Shown: positions 52,286-60,819 of the stretch, piece after piece
Layout of the letters: each line of letters begins with the position of its first letter
Numbering within the stretch: the first letter of the stretch is position 1
NCBI RefSeq assembly: GCF_039544005.1
Contig: NZ_BAABKV010000001.1
Coordinates: 6,014,001 to 6,078,000 of the forward strand
DNA length: 64,000 bases
Direction of reading: 5' to 3'
Source of the DNA: Kitasatospora paranensis
GTDB lineage: Bacteria; Actinomycetota; Actinomycetes; Streptomycetales; Streptomycetaceae
Translations under genes and position numbers: made by a program
Notes under the pieces: model-generated
The model's database searches: none
The model's input: the letters and a program-made list of their open reading frames with translations, nothing else
Told to the model about the DNA's origin: nothing

Positions 52286-53791
52286 GTGACGTCTCGGAAC
52301 CCGCGCGACCGTGATGCCCCGCTCCAGCCCGCGATCCGCAACGGAGCGACGGTGACCCGCCTGCCCGGCGCGGCCGGCCGGGCCGACGCCGTACCCCCGG
52401 GCGGCCCCGCCCGCCGCCGCACTCCCGCGCCCAAGCCGGGCCGCGGCCGGGTGCCGATGCCCGAGGGCTTCCCGGCGCCGGCCGAGCTGGCCCCGCTGGC
52501 CCGGCGGATGCTCGCCGACGCCGTCCGGATCGCCCGGTGGGCCGGCGAGCTCGGCGAGGTCGACAAGCGCGGCGAGCTGCTGCCGGACGACGCCAGGGCC
52601 GCCGGACGCGCCCTCGCGATGACCGTCGGCGCCGCCGCCAAGGCCTGGGGCCAGGCCCTGCTGGTCGGCCTGGTGGAACTGCGCGACGGCGGCGCCGGAC
52701 CGGGCTGGCGCCTGAACGCCTGGGAGCGCGACGACGAGGCGGTGATCCGCGGCTGGTCCGCGCTGTTCGACGCCTGGACGCTGCTCGCCCCCGTCCCGCC
52801 CACCGCGATGCGCGGCGTCTTCGCGCTGCTCGCCGGCCAGGCGGTCGACCAGGCCCCGCAACTCCTCTCCTTCCTGCACCTGGTCGACGGGCCGGTGCCC
52901 GACGGCGAGCTGCTGGAGCTGCTCCGCCGCGGCCTCGACGAGCGCCGGCACGGCGCGGTCACCGGCGGCCCCACGCTCTCCCCGGTGCCGCACGCGGCGT
53001 CCGCCATGTCGGCCGTCCGCGGCACCTGCCTGACGCCGCAGGTCGACACCCCGACCGCCGCCGCCGACGCCGCCGCCGTCCTCGACTGGATGCTGGACGG
53101 CCTGGCCGCCGTCGGCGCCCTGGAGCGCCGCGACGAGGCCGCCGAGCTGTCGCCGCTCGGCCACTGGGCCGTGCGGGCCAAGCTGGAGGAGATCTGCACG
53201 GTCGCCCAGACCGCGGCCGGGCACATCGAGCAGAGCGCGCTGGAGCTGCTCAGCGCCTGCGCCGACTACACGCCCGGTCCGGCCCGCGCCGAGTACCGGG
53301 CCTGGGTGGCGGCCCGGCCGGTCGACCGTGCCGTCGCCGAGCTGCTGGACGCCGCCCGCGGTGACGACGCGCTGGTGCGCGGCCTGGCCTTCGAGGCGCT
53401 CCGGGTCGCCGGCGGCACCGCCGAGCAGGCCGTCCGTGCCGCGGTCGAGGAGCAGGTGCTGCGGCCCTACGCGCTGCTCTGGCTCGCCGAGCAGTCCGAC
53501 GAGGGCGCCGTGTCCCCGGCCGACGTGCTGGGCGCGCAGGACGCCGCCTGGCTGTGGGTGGACACCGCTGCCGCGGTGCTCGACCACGGGGACACCGCGC
53601 TGCTCGTGCCGCACGTCGAGGGCGCCTCGGCGGGCGAGCCCGTCCGGCTCTTCCACCGTGCCCGGCAGTCCGGGCACCCGCGGGCGGCCTCGGTGCTCAC
53701 CGCGGTCTCCGGCGTGCACCCGGATCCGGCGGTCGCCCGCGCGGCCCGCCGCTCCGCGTTCAGCGTGCACGACGGCGGCGCCGGCCAGTAG
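52286..53791 (+). CDS. Conserved actinobacterial hypothetical protein
   Basis: This is a 501-residue protein, GTG start at 52286. After a Pro/Arg-rich N-terminal stretch (~60 residues) it is almost wholly alpha-helical. It includes a WELL-conserved middle (RRMLADAVRIARWAGELGEVDKRGELLPDD, LVGLVELRDGG) and a HEAT-like C-terminal half (residues 330-500; VRGLAFEALRVAGGTAEQAVRAAVEEQ). I recognise it as a family common in Streptomyces but not by function. It is followed by a large terminator hairpin. Confidence 0.68.
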   Translation: MTSRNPRDRDAPLQPAIRNGATVTRLPGAAGRADAVPPGGPARRRTPAPKPGRGRVPMPEGFPAPAELAPLARRMLADAVRIARWAGELGEVDKRGELLPDDARAAGRALAMTVGAAAKAWGQALLVGLVELRDGGAGPGWRLNAWERDDEAVIRGWSALFDAWTLLAPVPPTAMRGVFALLAGQAVDQAPQLLSFLHLVDGPVPDGELLELLRRGLDERRHGAVTGGPTLSPVPHAASAMSAVRGTCLTPQVDTPTAAADAAAVLDWMLDGLAAVGALERRDEAAELSPLGHWAVRAKLEEICTVAQTAAGHIEQSALELLSACADYTPGPARAEYRAWVAARPVDRAVAELLDAARGDDALVRGLAFEALRVAGGTAEQAVRAAVEEQVLRPYALLWLAEQSDEGAVSPADVLGAQDAAWLWVDTAAAVLDHGDTALLVPHVEGASAGEPVRLFHRARQSGHPRAASVLTAVSGVHPDPAVARAARRSAFSVHDGGAGQ

Positions 53792-53840
53792 GACGCCGGG
53801 CGGCCGCACCCGGGGAGCCTGCGGGCACCGCGCGGCCGCC

Positions 53841-53887
53841 CATGACGAAGGGCCCGTATCCGGAACGGATACGGGCCCTTCGTCATG
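53841..53887. terminator. 22-bp perfect inverted repeat, bidirectional terminator
   Basis: Bases 53841-53862 pair perfectly with 53866-53887 around a GAA loop. It lies 50 bases after the hypothetical-protein stop and just before the pssA stop on the other strand, so it can serve both convergent genes. It is the longest perfect hairpin in the window. Confidence 0.9.
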
Positions 53888-53890
53888 GCG

Positions 53891-54772
53891 TCAGCAGCCG
53901 CGCGACTCCGCGCGGCGGGCCCGGACGTCGCCGACCTTCTCGCCGACCTTGCGGCGGATGACCAGCAGCGGTGCCATGGCGGCCAGCGTGATCTGGGCGA
54001 TCGCGCCGATGTGCATCAGCATGTCGCCACCAGGCAGGCCGGCCGCCCAGGCGGCCAGGCAGCCGATGGAGACGACGATCCAGCACAGCGTCGCCGTCGC
54101 CAGCAGGCCCTGCGGCTTCGGGTACTCGATCCGGCTCACCATCAGGTAGGCCACACCGAAGATCATCAGCAGGCCCGGCAGGAACGGCGGGTCGAGCAGC
54201 ACGATGGCGATCACCGTCATCGCGCCCATCGGGCAGGGCATGCCCTGGAAGATCCCCGGCCGCATCTTCACGGCCGAGAACCGGGCGAGCCGCAGCACCA
54301 CCGCCAGCAGCACGGTCAGCGCGATGAACGCCGACAGCTGCTGGTTGCTGTCCGGGGACACGATGCCCCAGACCGCAACGAAGTACGCCGGGGCGATGCC
54401 GAAGCTGATCAGGTCGGCCAGGTTGTCCAGCTCCGCACCCAGCGCCGAGGAGCGCAGCTTGCGGGCCACCAGGCCGTCGAACAGGTCGCACATCGAGCCG
54501 ATCAGCAGCAGCGTCACCGCGGTGGCGGCGCTGTTGCGGTTCGGCGAGGTGGTCTCACCGGTGAGGTGAGGCATCAGGACCCCGGTGGTGATCGAGTAGA
54601 TCGCCAGGAAGCCGCAGACGGCGTTCCCCAGGGTCAGGAAGTCGGCGGTGGACAGGTGCTGCGGCGAACGGGGCGCACGCAGCTCGCGGTCGCGCGCCCA
54701 ACGGCGGCGCCGCAGCTCCGTCGATTCCTCGTCACCGAGGCCGACGAGAGTCTCAGGATCAGTCACGGTCAA
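53891..54772 (-). CDS. pssA: CDP-diacylglycerol-serine O-phosphatidyltransferase
   Basis: This membrane enzyme makes phosphatidylserine from CDP-diacylglycerol and serine. The 293-residue protein has the CDP-alcohol phosphatidyltransferase motif as DLFDGLVARKLRSSALGAELDNLADLISFG (DG-AR-G-D-D) and about eight helices. The start ATG 54772 overlaps the psd stop by 14 bases, so PS synthesis and decarboxylation are encoded together, the normal arrangement in Streptomyces. Confidence 0.95.
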   Translation of the reverse strand: MTVTDPETLVGLGDEESTELRRRRWARDRELRAPRSPQHLSTADFLTLGNAVCGFLAIYSITTGVLMPHLTGETTSPNRNSAATAVTLLLIGSMCDLFDGLVARKLRSSALGAELDNLADLISFGIAPAYFVAVWGIVSPDSNQQLSAFIALTVLLAVVLRLARFSAVKMRPGIFQGMPCPMGAMTVIAIVLLDPPFLPGLLMIFGVAYLMVSRIEYPKPQGLLATATLCWIVVSIGCLAAWAAGLPGGDMLMHIGAIAQITLAAMAPLLVIRRKVGEKVGDVRARRAESRGC

Positions 54773-55450
54773 GGCGCGTCACCCCGGCTGTGGTCTTCTG
54801 GCCGACCTCGACGCCGACCTCGACGCCGGCCGGCAGGTAGGTGTCGACGCGGGAGCCGAAGCGGATCAGGCCGATCCGCTCGCCCTGCTCGACCTTGGTG
54901 CCGGCATCCACGTACGGCACGATGCGGCGGGCCACGGCCCCCGCGATCTGCACCATCTCGATGTCGCCGAGCTCGGTGTCGAAGTGCCAGACGACGCGCT
55001 CGTTGCGGTCGCTGTCCTTGTTGAAGGCCGGGACGAAGCCGCCGGCGACGTGCTCGACGGAGGTCACGGTGCCCGGCAGCGGAGCCCGGTTGACGTGCAC
55101 GTTGAGCGGGCTCATGAAGATGGCGACCCGGGTCCGGCCGTCCGGCCAGGCGTCGATCGACTGCACCACGCCGTCCGCCGGGGAGATGACTCTGCCGGTG
55201 CCGATCTCACGCTCCGGGTCGCGGAAGAACCACAGCATGCCCGCGCCGAGGGCACAGGCCGGGACGGCCGCCAGGGCCCACTTGCCGTTGCGCCGGGTGA
55301 GGGCGGTCGTCACGGCGGCGGTGGCCAGGGTCGGGGCGAACCAGGGGTCGCGCCGCGCGCGATCGTCACGCGCGGACGCCGACCGGCCGTCGGAGCGGCG
55401 AAGAGGTCGCCGTCCGGGACGGAGGTGTGAGGGGACGGGCTGATGGGCAT
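54759..55450 (-). CDS. psd: Phosphatidylserine decarboxylase, short form (apparent frameshift)
   Basis: This enzyme converts phosphatidylserine to phosphatidylethanolamine. ATG 55450 (MPISPSPHTS, with AAGG upstream) starts the N-terminal segment; adding one C near 55352 reads ARGATPWFAPTLATAAVTT and joins the body in a 230-residue frame. Key features are a helix (KWALAAVPACALGAGMLWFF), RVISPADGVVQSI, MSPLNVHVNRAP, and the self-cleavage site IRFGSRVDTYLP, where Gly-Ser forms the pyruvoyl group. Cotranscribed with pssA. Confidence 0.92.
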
Positions 55451-55930
55451 CGAAGACCTTAGTCGCGGGGGATCATGGCCGCTGGACGGGGGCCACCGCG
55501 GGGATCGGGTACATGGGGACGCTGTCCCGGTGGATGCTATCGGGACCAGGCGGTAGGTGGGCAAGCCGCCTGTTCGTGGAGCTGCCTGGCAGGGTGCCGA
55601 CCCATGCCTGCTATGTATACGACCGTAGCCGAGCCGGGGTGGTTACCCAAGGGGTCCGGCGTGGCGCGTGACCCACGTCTCACGCAGGCGCGCGGCCTGG
55701 GCGCGCCGCGACGGGCCACAGCGGGCCACTGGGCGCGTGCTGCGACGCGCCCCGTACAGGGGTGTACGGAGGCGGCCGCAGGGCGCACACCGACTGGTAC
55801 ACGCCCTGCGACCGCCTCCGGGCCGCCGTACCGGCCCCCGTCGGCTGACCAGGCCGTCGCGGTACGGCGGGGCCTGCGGCGGGCCCGCACGCCCGCCGCC
55901 GACCATGCGGAAAGTTCGACTCCGGCCGGC
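55451..55930. other. 480-base gene-free region upstream of psd
   Basis: This gap lies between psd (start at 55450, minus) and the acyl-CoA dehydrogenase stop (55931, minus). It contains a hairpin at 55768-55819 and an AT-richer stretch near 55605-55640 (GCTATGTATACGACCG) that may hold the psd promoter. I see no gene. Confidence 0.5.
55768..55819 (-). terminator. Hairpin terminator candidate after the acd gene
   Basis: GGAGGCGG and CGCAGGGCG (55768-55775 and 55777-55785) pair with CGCCCTGCG and CCGCCTCC (55802-55810 and 55812-55819), with one C-A mismatch and a 16-base loop. It lies 112-163 bases downstream of the acd stop, so it may end the ethylmalonyl-CoA operon. Confidence 0.5.
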
Positions 55931-57133
55931 TCAGTCGGCCAGCCGGTACTCCTCCAGCAGCCGGCGTCCGACGATCATCTTCTGGATCTCCGCAGTACCT
56001 TCACCGATGAGCAGCATCGGGGCCTCGCGGTAGAGGCGCTCGATCTCGTACTCCTTGGAGAAGCCGTAGCCGCCGTGGATGCGGAAGGCGTCCTCGACGA
56101 CCTCCTTGCAGTACTCGGAGGCCAGGTACTTCGCCATGCCGGCCTCGAGGTCGTTGCGCTCGCCGCTGTCCTTCTTGCGGGCGGCCATGACCATCATCTG
56201 GTGGGCGGCCTCGACCTTGGTGGCCATCTCGGCGAGCTTGAACTGGATCGCCTGGTGCTCGGCGATCTTCTTGCCGAAGGTGGTGCGCTGCTGGGCGTAG
56301 GAGATGCCCAGCTCGAAGGCGCGGCGGGCGACGCCGCAGCCGCGGGCGGCGACGTTGACGCGGCCGACCTCGACGCCGTCCATCATCTGGTAGAAGCCCT
56401 TGCCGGGGACCCCGCCGAGGACCCGGTCGGCCGGGATACGGACGTCCTGGAGCACGAGCTCGGTGGTGTCGACGCCCTTGTAGCCCATCTTCTCGATCTT
56501 GCCGGGCACGGTCAGGCCCGGGACGGTCGGGTTCGGCCCGAAGCCGGCCGTCTTCTCGATCAGGAAGGTGGTCATGTTCCGGTACGGGGTGGAGCCGCCC
56601 TCGTCCGTCTTGCACAGGACGGCGACCAGGGTGGAGGTGCCGCCGTTGGTCAGCCACATCTTCTGGCCGTTGAGGACGTAGTGGTCGCCGTCCTTGACGC
56701 CCTTGGTCGAGATGGCCGCGACGTCGGAGCCGAGGGCCGGCTCGGACATCGAGAACGCACCGCGGATCTCGCCGGCGGCCATCCGCGGAAGGAAGTACTC
56801 CTTCTGCTCCTGGGTGCCGTGCGCGTTGATCATGTGCGCCACGATGAAGTGGGTGTTGACGATGCCGGACACCGACATCCAGCCGCGGGCGATCTCCTCG
56901 ACCACCAGCGCGTAGGTCAGCAGGGACTCGCCCAGGCCGCCGAACTCCTCGGGGATGGTGAGGCCGAACAGGCCGAGCTGCTTCATCCCTTCGACGATCG
57001 CGGTCGGGTACTCGTCCTTGTGCTCCAGCTCGGTGGCGACCGGGATGATCTCCTTGTCGACAAAGTCCCGCACGGTGGCGAGGATGTCCCGCTGGATCTC
57101 GGTGAGGCCGTCGGTCTGTGCGAGGCGTCCCAT
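55931..57133 (-). CDS. Acyl-CoA dehydrogenase of the ethylmalonyl-CoA operon (probable methylsuccinyl-CoA dehydrogenase)
   Basis: This is a 400-residue FAD acyl-CoA dehydrogenase. It has NGQKMWLTNGGTSTL, FGLTIPEEFGG, FSMSEPALGSD, and the C-terminal catalytic-base helix IHGGYGFSKEYEIERLYREA, with RTTFGKKIAEHQAIQFKLA. In Streptomyces this gene closes the ccr-meaA-mcl-mch block and is assigned to the oxidation of methylsuccinyl-CoA to mesaconyl-CoA. The classical Mcd of Alphaproteobacteria is longer (~550 residues), so the substrate is inferred from context. ATG 57133. Confidence 0.85.
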   Translation of the reverse strand: MGRLAQTDGLTEIQRDILATVRDFVDKEIIPVATELEHKDEYPTAIVEGMKQLGLFGLTIPEEFGGLGESLLTYALVVEEIARGWMSVSGIVNTHFIVAHMINAHGTQEQKEYFLPRMAAGEIRGAFSMSEPALGSDVAAISTKGVKDGDHYVLNGQKMWLTNGGTSTLVAVLCKTDEGGSTPYRNMTTFLIEKTAGFGPNPTVPGLTVPGKIEKMGYKGVDTTELVLQDVRIPADRVLGGVPGKGFYQMMDGVEVGRVNVAARGCGVARRAFELGISYAQQRTTFGKKIAEHQAIQFKLAEMATKVEAAHQMMVMAARKKDSGERNDLEAGMAKYLASEYCKEVVEDAFRIHGGYGFSKEYEIERLYREAPMLLIGEGTAEIQKMIVGRRLLEEYRLAD

Positions 57134-57268
57134 CGTGCGGCTCCCTATCTGAAGGCGTGAGGGTGGGGGAGAGGTCTTTGCGCGGGGACCCGGCCGGCGT
57201 GGCTGCGGCAGCCGGGTCCCCGCTCCGGAGTGGGCGCGGCCGATGACGGCGGCCTGCCCAGCCGGGGC

Positions 57269-57772
57269 TCAGGTGAGGGGCGTCGGGCGGCCGGGCTGTT
57301 CGCCGCCGCGCTCCTTGATGTACGTCTCGGTCGGCACCATCACCTTGCGGCGGAAGATGCAGACGACCGTGCCGTCCTGCTTGTAGCCCTTGGTCTCGAC
57401 GTGGACGATGCCGCGGTCGTCCTTGGACTTGGACGGCCACTTGTCGAGGACGGTCGTCTCGCCGTAGATCGTGTCGCCGTGGAAGGTCGGGGCGACGTGG
57501 CGCAGCGACTCGATCTCCAGGTTGGCGATGGCCTTGCCGGAGACGTCCGGCACGGACATGCCGAGGAGCAGGGAGTAGATGTAGTTGCCCACGACGACGT
57601 TCTTGCCGAAGTCGGTCGTGTTCTCCGCATAGTTGGTGTCCATGTGGAGGGGGTGGTGGTTCATGGTGAGCAGGCAGAAGAGGTGGTCGTCGTACTCGGT
57701 GACCGTCTTGCCGGGCCAGTGCTTGTAGACCGCGCCGACCTCGAACTCTTCGTAGGTGCGTCCGAACTGCAT
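57269..57772 (-). CDS. mch: MaoC-family dehydratase, probable mesaconyl-CoA hydratase
   Basis: This is a 167-residue hotdog-fold protein starting at ATG 57772 with AAGGAC upstream. It has the hydratase-type Asp/His region in YDDHLFCLLTMNHHPLHMD. GKNVVVGNYIYSLLLGMSVPDVSGKAI is the core helix region. Mesaconyl-CoA hydratase converts mesaconyl-CoA to beta-methylmalyl-CoA in the ethylmalonyl-CoA pathway. The position between acd and mcl supports the assignment; the single-domain size differs from the double-hotdog Mch of Rhodobacter, so the name is inferred. Confidence 0.8.
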   Translation of the reverse strand: MQFGRTYEEFEVGAVYKHWPGKTVTEYDDHLFCLLTMNHHPLHMDTNYAENTTDFGKNVVVGNYIYSLLLGMSVPDVSGKAIANLEIESLRHVAPTFHGDTIYGETTVLDKWPSKSKDDRGIVHVETKGYKQDGTVVCIFRRKVMVPTETYIKERGGEQPGRPTPLT

Positions 57773-57804
57773 GGGGATGTCCTTAGAAGCGGTGAGGGGT
57801 CGGG

Positions 57805-58764
57805 TCAGCTCTGCGGGGGCTCGAACTTGGAGGTGCGCTCCATGCCTGCGGCGCGGCCCTTGCCGGAGATGACGAGGGCCATCTTGCGGCTGGCCTCGTC
57901 GATCATCTCGTCGCCGAGCATTGCGGAGCCCTTGGCGCCGCCGGCCTCGGAGGTGCACCAGTCGTAGGCGTCGAGGATCAGCTCGGCGTGGTCGTAGTCC
58001 TCCTGGGAGGGCGAGAAGATCTCGTTCGCGGCGGCGACCTGGTCCGGGTGGAGGACCCACTTGCCGTCGAAGCCGAGGGCGGCGGCGCGGCGGGCGACCG
58101 CCTTGTAGCCGTCGGCGTTGCGGATCTGCAGGTAGGGGCCGTCGATGGCCTGCAGGTCGTTGGCGCGGGCGGCCATCAGGATGCGCATCAGGATGTAGTG
58201 GTAGGCGTCCGCGTCGTAGCCGGGCGGCTGCTCGCCGACGACCAGTGACTTCATGTTGATGGAGGCCATGAAGTCGGCCGGGCCGAAGATGATTGTCTCC
58301 AGCCGCGGCGAGGCGGTGGCGATCGCGTCGACGTTGATCAGGCCCTTGGCGTTCTCGATCTGCGCCTCGATGCCGATCTTGCCGACCTCGAAGCCCATGG
58401 TCTTCTCGATCTGGGTGAGCAGCAGGTCGAGGGCCTTCACCTGCTCGGCGTCCTGGACCTTCGGCAGCATGATGCAGTCGAGGTTGGGGCCGGCGCCCTC
58501 GACGACGGTGATGACGTCCCGGTACGTCCAGTGCGTCGTCCAGTCGTTGACCCGGACGACCTTGGTCTTCTTGCCCCAGTCGCCGTTGTTGAGGGCGTCG
58601 ACGATGTTGTGCCGGGCGCTCTCCTTGACCAGCGGGGCGCAGGCGTCCTCCAGGTCGAGGAAGACCTGGTCGGCGGGCAGGCCCTGGGCCTTCTCCAGGA
58701 AGCGCGGGTTGCTGCCTGGTACGGCGAGGCAGGAACGGCGGGGCCGCAGGCGGTTGACGGTCAT
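57805..58764 (-). CDS. mcl: HpcH/HpaI-family CoA ester lyase (L-malyl-CoA/beta-methylmalyl-CoA lyase)
   Basis: This is a 319-residue CitE-like TIM barrel. It starts MTVNRLRPRRSCLAVPGSNPR and has VFLDLEDACAPLVKESAR (Mg2+ Asp/Glu site), MLPKVQDAEQV, IEAQIENAKGLINVDAIA and IFGPADFMASI. It splits beta-methylmalyl-CoA to propionyl-CoA and glyoxylate, and condenses or cleaves malyl-CoA. ATG 58764 is used. It is 22 bases downstream of meaA and 32 bases upstream of the MaoC gene. The symbol follows pathway context. Confidence 0.88.
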   Translation of the reverse strand: MTVNRLRPRRSCLAVPGSNPRFLEKAQGLPADQVFLDLEDACAPLVKESARHNIVDALNNGDWGKKTKVVRVNDWTTHWTYRDVITVVEGAGPNLDCIMLPKVQDAEQVKALDLLLTQIEKTMGFEVGKIGIEAQIENAKGLINVDAIATASPRLETIIFGPADFMASINMKSLVVGEQPPGYDADAYHYILMRILMAARANDLQAIDGPYLQIRNADGYKAVARRAAALGFDGKWVLHPDQVAAANEIFSPSQEDYDHAELILDAYDWCTSEAGGAKGSAMLGDEMIDEASRKMALVISGKGRAAGMERTSKFEPPQS

Positions 58765-58786
58765 GGGGGTGGTTCGTCCTTCCGGG

Positions 58787-60819
58787 TCAGCTGGTCGCGT
58801 GGGTGGTCGCGGCCCACGGCTGGAGCCTGTTGGCCAGCCGGATCTCGTCCACGATCCGGCCGATGATGGTGGTGATGCCGAAGTCCTTCGGGGTGAAGAC
58901 CGCGGCGACACCGGCGGCCTTGAGGGCCTCGGCGTCCGCAGCGGGGATGATGCCACCGACGATCACGGGCACATCCTCCACCCCGGCGCGGTGCAGCCGC
59001 TGGAGGACGTCCGGCACCAGCTCGGGGTGGGCACCGGAGAGGATCGACAGGCCCACGCAGTGGACGTCCTCGGCGACGGCCGCCGAGACGATCTGCTCGG
59101 GGGTGAGCCGGATGCCCTGGTAGACCACCTCGAAGCCGGCGTCGCGGGCGCGGACCGCGATCTGCTCGGCGCCGTTGGAGTGGCCGTCCAGGCCGGGCTT
59201 GCCGACCAGCAGGCGCAGCTTGCCCGCGCCGAGTTCGGCGGCGGTCGCGGCGACGGCCTCGCGGACGGCGGCCAGCTCGCCGCCGGGCTCGGCCGGCACG
59301 GCGACCGGGGCGCCGCCCACGCCGGTGGGGGCGCGGTACTCGCCGAAGACCTCGCGCAGGGCGAACGACCACTCGCCGGTGGTGACCCCGGCGCGGGCGC
59401 AGGCGAGGGTGGCCGGCATCAGGTTGTCGGTCGTCACCGCCGTGGCCTTGAGCTGCTCCAGGGCGCGCTGTGCGGCGGCCTCGTCGCGCTCGGCGTGCCA
59501 CTGCCCCAGGCCGGCCAGCACGGACCGCTCGGAGGCCGGGTCGACCACCATGATCGCGGCGTCGAGGTCGGCCGTGAGCGGGTTCTCCTCGGTGGTGTCG
59601 AAGCAGTTGACCCCGACGATCTTGTCCTCGCCGGCCTCGATCCGGGCCCGGCGGGCCGCGTGCGAGGAGACCAGGTTGGACTTGAGGTAGCCGGACTCGA
59701 CGGCGGGGATGACGCCGCCCATCTCCAGCACCTTGGCGATCTCGGCCTGCGCGCCGGCGAGCAGCTCGGCGGTCTTGGCCTCGATCACCTCGGAGCCGTT
59801 GAAGATGTCGCCGTACTCCAGCAGGTCCGACTCGTAGGCCAGCACCTGCTGGATCCGCAGCGACCACTGCTGGTCCCACGGACGGGGCAGGCCGAGGGCC
59901 TCGTTCCAGGCGGGCAGCTGGACGGCGCGGGCGCGGGCGTCCTTGGAGAGGGTGACCGCGAGCATCTCCAGCACGATGCGCTGGACGTTGTTCTCCGGCT
60001 GGGCCTCGGTCAGGCCGAGCGAGTTGACCTGGACGCCGTAGCGGAACCGGCGCTGCTTGGCGTCCTCGATGCCGTAGCGCTCGCGGGTGACCTGCTCCCA
60101 GAGCCGGGAGAAGGCCCGCATCTTGCACATCTCCTCGACGAAGCGCACGCCGGCGTTCACGAAGAAGGAGATCCGGCCGACGACCTCGCCCATCCGCTCC
60201 GCCGGCACCTGGCCGGAGTCGCGGACGGCGTCGAGGACGGCGATCGCGGTGCACATCGCGTACGCGATCTCCTGGACGGGGTGGCCCCGGCCTCCTGCAG
60301 GTGGTAGCTGCAGATGTTGATCGGGTTCCACTTGGGGATGTTCGCGACCGTGTAGGCGATCATGTCGGTGATCAGCCGGACGGACGGCCCCGGCGGGAAG
60401 ACGTGCGTGCCGCGGGAGAGGTACTCCTTGACGATGTCGTTCTGGGTGGTGCCGGTGAGCTTGGCGATGTCGGCGCCCTGCTCCTCGGCGACCACCTGGT
60501 AGAGCGCCAGCAGCCACATCGCGGTGGCGTTGATCGTCATGGAGGTGTTGGTCTGTTCCAGCGGGATGCCGTCGAACAGGGTGCGCATGTCGCCGACGTG
60601 GCCCACCGGCACGCCGACCCGGCCGACCTCGCCGCGGGCGAGGACGTGGTCGGAGTCGTAGCCGGTCTGGGTGGGCAGGTCGAACGCCACCGAGAGGCCC
60701 GTCTGGCCCTTCGCGAGGTTCCGCCGGTAGAGCGCGTTGGAGTCGCTCGCGGTGGAGTGCCCCGCGTAGGTCCGCATCAGCCACGGACGGTCGCGCCGGA
60801 CACCTTCACGTTCTGCCAT
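58787..60819 (-). CDS. meaA: Ethylmalonyl-CoA mutase (MeaA-type, B12-dependent; apparent frameshift)
   Basis: This is an adenosylcobalamin-dependent mutase of about 677 residues converting (2R)-ethylmalonyl-CoA to methylsuccinyl-CoA. The N-terminal TIM barrel (RPWLMRTYAGHSTASDSNALYRRNL, FDLPTQTGYDSDH) joins the rest when a C is added to the C4 run at 60278-60281 (GATPVQEIAYAMCTAIA). The C-terminal B12 domain has KLRLLVGKPGLDGHSNGAEQ, the DxHxxG cobalt-ligand motif, with LSILSGAH. ATG 60819 shares one base with the ccr stop (TGATG). The same window encodes B12 synthesis. Confidence 0.93.

Noticed and set aside
50699..53809. Long open frame on the minus strand of about 1,036 codons
   Set aside because: It lies antisense to the HTH, alpha/beta-hydrolase and hypothetical genes. 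It has low-complexity Gly/Arg/Ala/Pro composition and no domain. The real genes on the plus strand have recognisable motifs, so this is a GC-bias artefact.
60278..60281. meaA, psd and other frameshifted genes as true pseudogenes or programmed frameshifts
   Set aside because: The same one-base-short pattern in G/C runs across 17 unrelated genes, and the absence of other decay, argue for sequencing error instead.
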